Below, piece after piece: positions 7,633 to 10,735 of a DNA stretch of 10,735 bases. Numbering within the stretch: the first letter of the stretch is position 1; each line of letters opens with the position of its first letter. The stretch comes from Betaproteobacteria bacterium. GTDB lineage: Bacteria; Bdellovibrionota_B; Oligoflexia; Silvanigrellales; Silvanigrellaceae. The position numbers were made by a program, and so were the translations under genes. Below the pieces are notes generated by a model, which was not told where the DNA came from, ran no database searches, and saw only the letters and a program-made list of their open reading frames with translations. The DNA is taken from the NCBI GenBank assembly GCA_016868315.1, contig VGHE01000022.1, positions 1 through 10,735 on the forward strand. The letters run 5' to 3'.

Positions 7633-8697
7633 ATGACTCCAGAGAAATACAACCGTCAGATCCATGCCGAGTTGCATCGGCTCGTCGAAGCAAACTTGAT
7701 TACTTATTCACAAATGATTGCAATTGCTGAACGCTATCCCGTTGGCCGCTGGGATCTCGTTGTCCTCACACGCTGGTTTTCTATCCTCGGTGCAGTATCG
7801 ATCGGCTCGGGACTTTTTCTGATGGCAAAAAAATTTGCCAACACGCAGACCCTTGTTCAATTGACGCTGCTCTTAACCTGCATTGCAACTGCCATCATCG
7901 GATGGACACTGGATCGCAAGAAAAACCTTCCGCGTGCAGGAGCAGCTCTGCTCCTGGTTTCCGCCATGGCCTTTCAGGCTTTCACTTTTGCATTGGCAAA
8001 GCAGTACTCAACCGGATCAGGAAATTGGCCAGCGCTTGTAGGAATGAATTGCGCAATATTCGGTTTGGTTGCTTATCTAATTTCAAGCCGGTTGCTCCTA
8101 GTGTATGGGCTTATTAACTTTTTCTTCTGGTTTGGCGGAAGCACGGGCTACAGCAGCGGTTGGGGCGCATATTGGTTGGGAATGACCTACCCTATTCGGT
8201 TTCTCGCATTGAGTGCAGTCGTGCTACTCATCGCATACGTTCACTATCGCTGGTTAGAGACCCGCCAACAATCCTTCAGCCGTGCGTATGCTCATTTTGG
8301 CCTGCTCACAATGCATTTGTCACTTTGGTTTCTTGCCATTTTTGGCTATTTCGAGACGGCTATCATCAGCTCTAATTCAACTGTCGAGCGATTAGCCTTC
8401 ACGCTACTCTGGTTCGCGGTGTCTTTGGGGTGTTTCTTTGCGTCGAGCCAAACGGGTTTGAGTCTGTTGCGCTCGTACGGAATGACTTTTCTTTTCATCA
8501 ACGCCTACACAACGTATTTTCAATTTATCTTTGCGACCTCGATATCCGCATGGATTCTTCATTTGCTTGTTATTGGTGGCTCTCTTTTCGCTCTTGCAGG
8601 GTATTATGAACACAAAGTAAAGCCCAAATCACAACTCATCACAGCTTCACGCCAGGAAGAACATCAGCTTGACGCCCATCCGGAGCCTGACGAATAA
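7633..8697 (+). CDS. DUF2157-type polytopic membrane protein B
   Basis: This 354-residue protein has a cytoplasmic N-terminal segment of about 50 residues (EKYNRQIHAELHRLVEANLI...IAIAERYPVGRWD). About nine or ten membrane helices follow, then a hydrophilic, acidic tail (EEHQLDAHPEPDE). The opening helix pair, ending in an E-R-Y motif, followed by stacked helices is the DUF2157 pattern; no enzymatic role is known for this family. ATG 7633 is preferred over the upstream in-frame TTG 7594 because AGGTGA sits 5 bases before it and it clears the stop of protein A by 4 bases. The shared layout of proteins A and B suggests an ancient duplication, perhaps with the products forming a complex. Confidence 0.82.
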   Translation: MTPEKYNRQIHAELHRLVEANLITYSQMIAIAERYPVGRWDLVVLTRWFSILGAVSIGSGLFLMAKKFANTQTLVQLTLLLTCIATAIIGWTLDRKKNLPRAGAALLLVSAMAFQAFTFALAKQYSTGSGNWPALVGMNCAIFGLVAYLISSRLLLVYGLINFFFWFGGSTGYSSGWGAYWLGMTYPIRFLALSAVVLLIAYVHYRWLETRQQSFSRAYAHFGLLTMHLSLWFLAIFGYFETAIISSNSTVERLAFTLLWFAVSLGCFFASSQTGLSLLRSYGMTFLFINAYTTYFQFIFATSISAWILHLLVIGGSLFALAGYYEHKVKPKSQLITASRQEEHQLDAHPEPDE

Positions 8698-8795
8698 CAA
8701 AGAGCAAGAACAGAAATCGAAATAAAATGCAATATTATCTGAGCTATAAATAATACCTCTTAAGCGAGCTGTCAGAATCTCCGAGATAGGTTCAT

Positions 8796-8801
8796 AGGAG
8801 G
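8796..8801 (+). promoter_or_regulatory. Strong ribosome-binding site of the Cys-rich lipoprotein
   Basis: A consensus AGGAGG lies 4 bases before ATG 8806, the best Shine-Dalgarno match in the window. It fixes the start and suggests high translation. The 108-base gap before the gene contains an AT-rich TATAAATAAT (8745-8754) that could be a -10 element, but no good -35 is visible. Confidence 0.7.
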
Positions 8802-8805
8802 TGTT

Positions 8806-9525
8806 ATGATTAGGTTTAAGAATTTTTCAGCACTGTGTCTTGGCGTCATTGCGCTGGTTTCATGTGGACCAACAGGTAACATGAATCAGGCAGCTTCAAC
8901 CGAAAGTAAGCCAGCTGCCGGCGAGAGAGAGTTTGCAGACGAGGCTGCGTCCCTCGGTTTGACAGGCCAAGGCGACCGTATTTGCCGACTCGATTACTCA
9001 CTCGTTAAGAAGGACGCTAAGGGTAATTACAGCGTTGTTGGGCAGTCGAGCGCGACCGACAACACACCACGAACAGGCTTTGGCCGCGGATGCTTGAACT
9101 ACTGCGTTGCAGCATTCGATGATCTCATGAAAACCAACCAGCCCAATGGCGTAGAGATTTTGGTGCGCAGCTGCCAGTTTGCACTGACCGCGCAACCTGC
9201 TGTATCGAAGTTTAACTCCACAGTTGATTCGTGCAAAGTCATTCAGGCTGACCAAAAGGTTATTTTTGCGGAGAGTAAGACTCGTGCAGAGTGCGTCACA
9301 GAGTGTGCGAATCGGGAAGCAACTAACCCGGGTCGCCGTTGCGAATGGGGCGCAGAAGTCCTCAGAGCACATCCCGTAAACCAGTGTGTTATCCGTGGTG
9401 CAGCAGGAAGGCTGCATTATCAACAAAGCACAACACGCTTCAACTGCCGCACCGAGTGCGCAGCCCGTGCGGGTACGAATCCCAACCGCTCATGTCTCTG
9501 GGGCGCTGAGAACGTCAAACAATAA
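8806..9525 (+). CDS. Cysteine-rich lipoprotein with tandem four-Cys modules
   Basis: I do not recognise the family. The 239-residue protein has a signal peptide ending in lipobox L-V-S-C20, so it should be lipidated and anchored in the envelope. A short polar linker leads to three cysteine modules that use all 12 remaining mature cysteines. Module 1 is C60, C96, C100, C123 with longer loops. Module 2 is C143, C163, C167, C179. Module 3 is C194, C214, C218, C230. Modules 2 and 3 share C-x19-C-x3-C-x11-C-x-W-G-A-E and about 20 identical residues of 45, including TEC and TNPxR. The even cysteine count suggests two disulfides per module. The same pattern occurs at the C-terminus of the subtilase at 4055-6340. 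It is a single gene with a strong ribosome-binding site and its own hairpin terminator. Confidence 0.85.
   Translation: MIRFKNFSALCLGVIALVSCGPTGNMNQAASTESKPAAGEREFADEAASLGLTGQGDRICRLDYSLVKKDAKGNYSVVGQSSATDNTPRTGFGRGCLNYCVAAFDDLMKTNQPNGVEILVRSCQFALTAQPAVSKFNSTVDSCKVIQADQKVIFAESKTRAECVTECANREATNPGRRCEWGAEVLRAHPVNQCVIRGAAGRLHYQQSTTRFNCRTECAARAGTNPNRSCLWGAENVKQ
9232..9510 (+). repeat. Tandem protein repeat, two four-Cys modules
   Basis: Codons for residues 143-184 (9232-9357) and 194-235 (9385-9510) encode two copies with a 51-residue period. Each is C-x19-C-x3-C-x11-C-x-W-G-A-E. Identity is clear in protein but has drifted in DNA, so this is an old duplication and not a recent or slipping repeat. 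A third, expanded copy lies upstream at about 8983-9174. Confidence 0.8.
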
Positions 9526-9545
9526 TTGACGCGTTCGGCTCAACA

Positions 9546-9585
9546 AAAGGTCACAGCTCACATAGAGCTGTGACCTTTCTCTTTC
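9546..9585 (+). terminator. Hairpin terminator of the Cys-rich lipoprotein gene
   Basis: A perfect 14-bp stem, AAAGGTCACAGCTC (9546-9559) with GAGCTGTGACCTTT (9565-9578), encloses the loop ACATA 21 bases after the stop codon. It is followed by a broken pyrimidine tract (CTCTTTC). The A-rich left edge also gives a U-run on the opposite strand, so it may stop transcription both ways. Confidence 0.8.
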
Positions 9586-9863
9586 ATGCGGTCTCTCCGA
9601 TTCCTCTTCCCAGCTACATCTGCATTAAGCTCTTCCCAACCGCATCTGCGCTAAAACTTAATCTTGTGTATTATCCCAAAGTTGAACAACTCGAGCGTTC
9701 GCACCAAAAGATCGAACCATTCAAAATCTCACCCCAAAGAGATAATAATTAAAAAAACAAAAAACCTGCCGCCACGATATCAACAACAAGCCAAGTCTAT
9801 TTGACGCACCCTGCTCAATGATATGTAGACGACTACCGAATAGCTCACACAACGGTTGTAAAG
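9586..9863 (+). other. Intergenic region, no gene seen
   Basis: This lies between the lipoprotein terminator and the palindromic leader of the AgmX-domain gene. A 60-codon open frame crosses its left part but begins inside the terminator stem, has no ribosome-binding site and resembles no protein I know. TTGACG at 9801-9806 is a fair -35 match, but the downstream TATGTA (9822-9827) is only a weak -10 at a 15-base spacing. No RNA gene is evident. Confidence 0.45.
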
Positions 9864-9896
9864 TTGATCCGCGATAAAGGATCAAGAAACGTTTCT
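9864..9896 (+). promoter_or_regulatory. Adjacent palindromes upstream of AgmX-domain gene
   Basis: Two symmetric elements touch each other. TTGATCC (9864-9870) and GGATCAA (9879-9885) form a 7-bp inverted repeat with an 8-base spacer. AGAAACGTTTCT (9885-9896) is a perfect 12-bp palindrome with a central CG, the form seen in many LacI-family operators. They end 22 bases before the gene's ATG, a good position for a repressor site or a leader hairpin. The regulator is unknown. Confidence 0.45.
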
Positions 9897-9918
9897 ACTG
9901 AGCAGTTCGGAGTGATGG

Positions 9919-10542
9919 ATGTCGTCCCTGAAAATGAACAAAGTCGGTTTTTTAATTTCAGGAGCGCTGAGCATGACCTGCCTCAGCTGTGTTGCTCCGC
10001 GTGTCGGCAGACCTTCGGCGCAGCCGAGTGCATCGCAACCTTCAGCTGCAGGAAAAGAAACGACAAATCCCCTAGGACAAGCGCAAAGTACCGCGAAAGC
10101 AGTTGAGGGATCTGCGTCACAGCCACAAAAACCCGACGCAGCAAAGATGAGTGCAGGTGCAAACGCAGATGCTGAAAAGCAACAGAGGAAAAGCAATTCA
10201 CCTCTCAATGGCACTGTCTCTGAATCGCTGACTGACACTGTGGTTGAAGGGGGGTTGTCCAAGAAAACGGTTGGGCGAATTCTGCTTTCAAATCGTGAAA
10301 AGATTCTAACCTGCTATAATAAAGAACTGGCAAATAATCCCGAATCTCAGGGCATTGTGTTGACTAAAATCGACATCAACAACAGCGGTAAAGTTACAGC
10401 TGTCTCTGTTCTTCAAAGCGATTTGGGTGATTACAGCTTCGAAACCTGTCTTATCTCCGCTATCAAACGCTATAAATTTCCAACTCCGCGCGGCGGCAAA
10501 GAAGTGCGCGTCAGCCACCCTTTCCGGTTCAGCCCAGAGTGA
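9919..10542 (+). CDS. AgmX/PglI C-terminal domain envelope protein, probable lipoprotein
   Basis: This 207-residue protein starts at ATG 9919, chosen for the GGAG site 6 bases upstream. A signal peptide ends around residues 21-24 (MTCLSC). This is an imperfect lipobox, so lipidation is likely but not certain. Residues 25-105 are a flexible Ala/Ser/Pro/Gln linker. Residues 110-207 match the AgmX/PglI C-terminal (TonB_C-like) domain: GGLSKKTVGRIL, CYNKEL, GIVLTKIDINNSGKVTAVSV, CLISAIKRYKFPTP and VSHPFRF. C132 and C177 correspond to the two cysteines usually conserved in this domain. Such domains occur in gliding-motility and energy-transducing envelope proteins, especially in Myxococcota and relatives. 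Here no partner genes are adjacent, so the specific role is unknown. Confidence 0.85.
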   Translation: MSSLKMNKVGFLISGALSMTCLSCVAPRVGRPSAQPSASQPSAAGKETTNPLGQAQSTAKAVEGSASQPQKPDAAKMSAGANADAEKQQRKSNSPLNGTVSESLTDTVVEGGLSKKTVGRILLSNREKILTCYNKELANNPESQGIVLTKIDINNSGKVTAVSVLQSDLGDYSFETCLISAIKRYKFPTPRGGKEVRVSHPFRFSPE

Positions 10543-10570
10543 CCTCAATTCATGGGAACTTCTTTGAAAC

Positions 10571-10606
10571 AAAAAAAATCCCCGAAGGATTTCTCCCTCG
10601 GGGATT
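10571..10606 (-). terminator. Intrinsic terminator of the rRNA operon
   Basis: Read on the minus strand, AATCCCCGAGGG and CCTTCGGGGATT form a 12-bp stem (one G-U pair) around a 6-base loop. An 8-T run overlaps the end of the stem (the A run 10571-10578 on the plus strand). It begins about 11 bases after the 5S gene, a textbook position. On the plus strand no T-run follows, so it is directional and would not clearly terminate the AgmX-domain gene. Confidence 0.92.
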
Positions 10607-10616
10607 CGGAATAAAA

Positions 10617-10733
10617 AGGCTGCACCGAGCTACTCTCCCACAGTTAAAACTGCAGTACCATTGCCGCAGGCGGGCTTGACTTCGGAGTTCGGAATGGGAT
10701 CCGGTATTTCCCCGCCGCTATCAGCACAGCCAA
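10617..10733 (-). rRNA. rrf: 5S ribosomal RNA
   Basis: The minus strand carries recognisable 5S landmarks: ATCCCATTCCGAACTCCGAAG (the CCGAAC loop region), CAATGGTACTGC and GTGGGAGAGTAG. The ends pair as helix I, GGCTGTGCTGA with TCGGTGCAGCC, 11 bp including G-U pairs, spanning 10618-10731. Total length near 115 bases is normal. The 5' end lies within a few bases of the window edge, so exact limits are approximate. A 23S gene is expected to the right. Confidence 0.95.
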
Positions 10734-10735
10734 AG

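Noticed and set aside
8998-9426. A 142-codon minus-strand open frame rich in cysteine
   Set aside because: It is antisense to the Cys-rich lipoprotein. The sense gene has a consensus ribosome-binding site, a lipobox and internal repeats, so the antisense frame is a by-product of its codons.
9570-9752. A 60-codon plus-strand open frame after the lipoprotein
   Set aside because: It starts inside the terminator stem, lacks a ribosome-binding site and has no recognisable protein features.
1-10735. CRISPR array, insertion sequence, tRNA or phage genes
   Set aside because: No regularly spaced direct repeats, transposase or integrase motifs, cloverleaf-like sequence or phage structural genes were seen on either strand.

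Overview
The window reads as a chromosomal stretch of a Gram-negative, diderm bacterium. Three or four predicted lipoproteins, an AgmX/PglI-type C-terminal domain, a 7TM/SpoIIE-type phosphatase gene and an ExoD protein together suggest a Leptospiraceae-like spirochaete or a Bdellovibrionota/Myxococcota-type lineage. I cannot settle which from sequence alone. The right edge holds a 5S rRNA gene on the minus strand with its own terminator, so an rRNA operon enters from the right.

Layout, left to right. (1) 72-925 (+): a class I SAM-dependent methyltransferase gene broken by an in-frame TAA and a frameshift exactly at SAM motif I. (2) 983-1603 (-): an intact ExoD-family membrane protein. (3) about 1785-3465 (+): a decayed membrane-sensor/SpoIIE phosphatase gene with at least three lesions, including loss of the region expected to carry most metal-binding residues. 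(4) 6340 down to 3475 (-): a two-gene unit made of a secreted subtilisin-like protease and a small lipoprotein whose start overlaps the protease stop by 11 bp. (5) 6341-6698: a divergent intergenic region. (6) 6699-8697 (+): two tandem DUF2157-type polytopic membrane proteins, the first with an uncertain N-terminus because a TAG interrupts the apparent original start. (7) 8806-9525 (+): a cysteine-rich lipoprotein ending in a strong hairpin. (8) 9919-10542 (+): an AgmX/PglI-domain envelope protein behind a palindrome-rich leader. (9) 5S rRNA and terminator (-).

The most interesting signal is a four-cysteine module, C-x19-C-x3-C-x11..13-C-x-[W/F]. It occurs once at the C-terminus of the secreted subtilase and twice in tandem in the cysteine-rich lipoprotein, with a third, expanded copy in the lipoprotein's N-terminal half. 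I do not recognise this as a named domain. It links two separately transcribed, exported proteins and may be a small disulfide-bonded envelope domain.

The second theme is gene disruption. Three of the nine protein-coding loci show stops or frameshifts in otherwise well-conserved frames. This could be genuine decay or, for the single-base lesions, poor sequence quality. The internal deletion in the SpoIIE gene is hard to explain as a read error.
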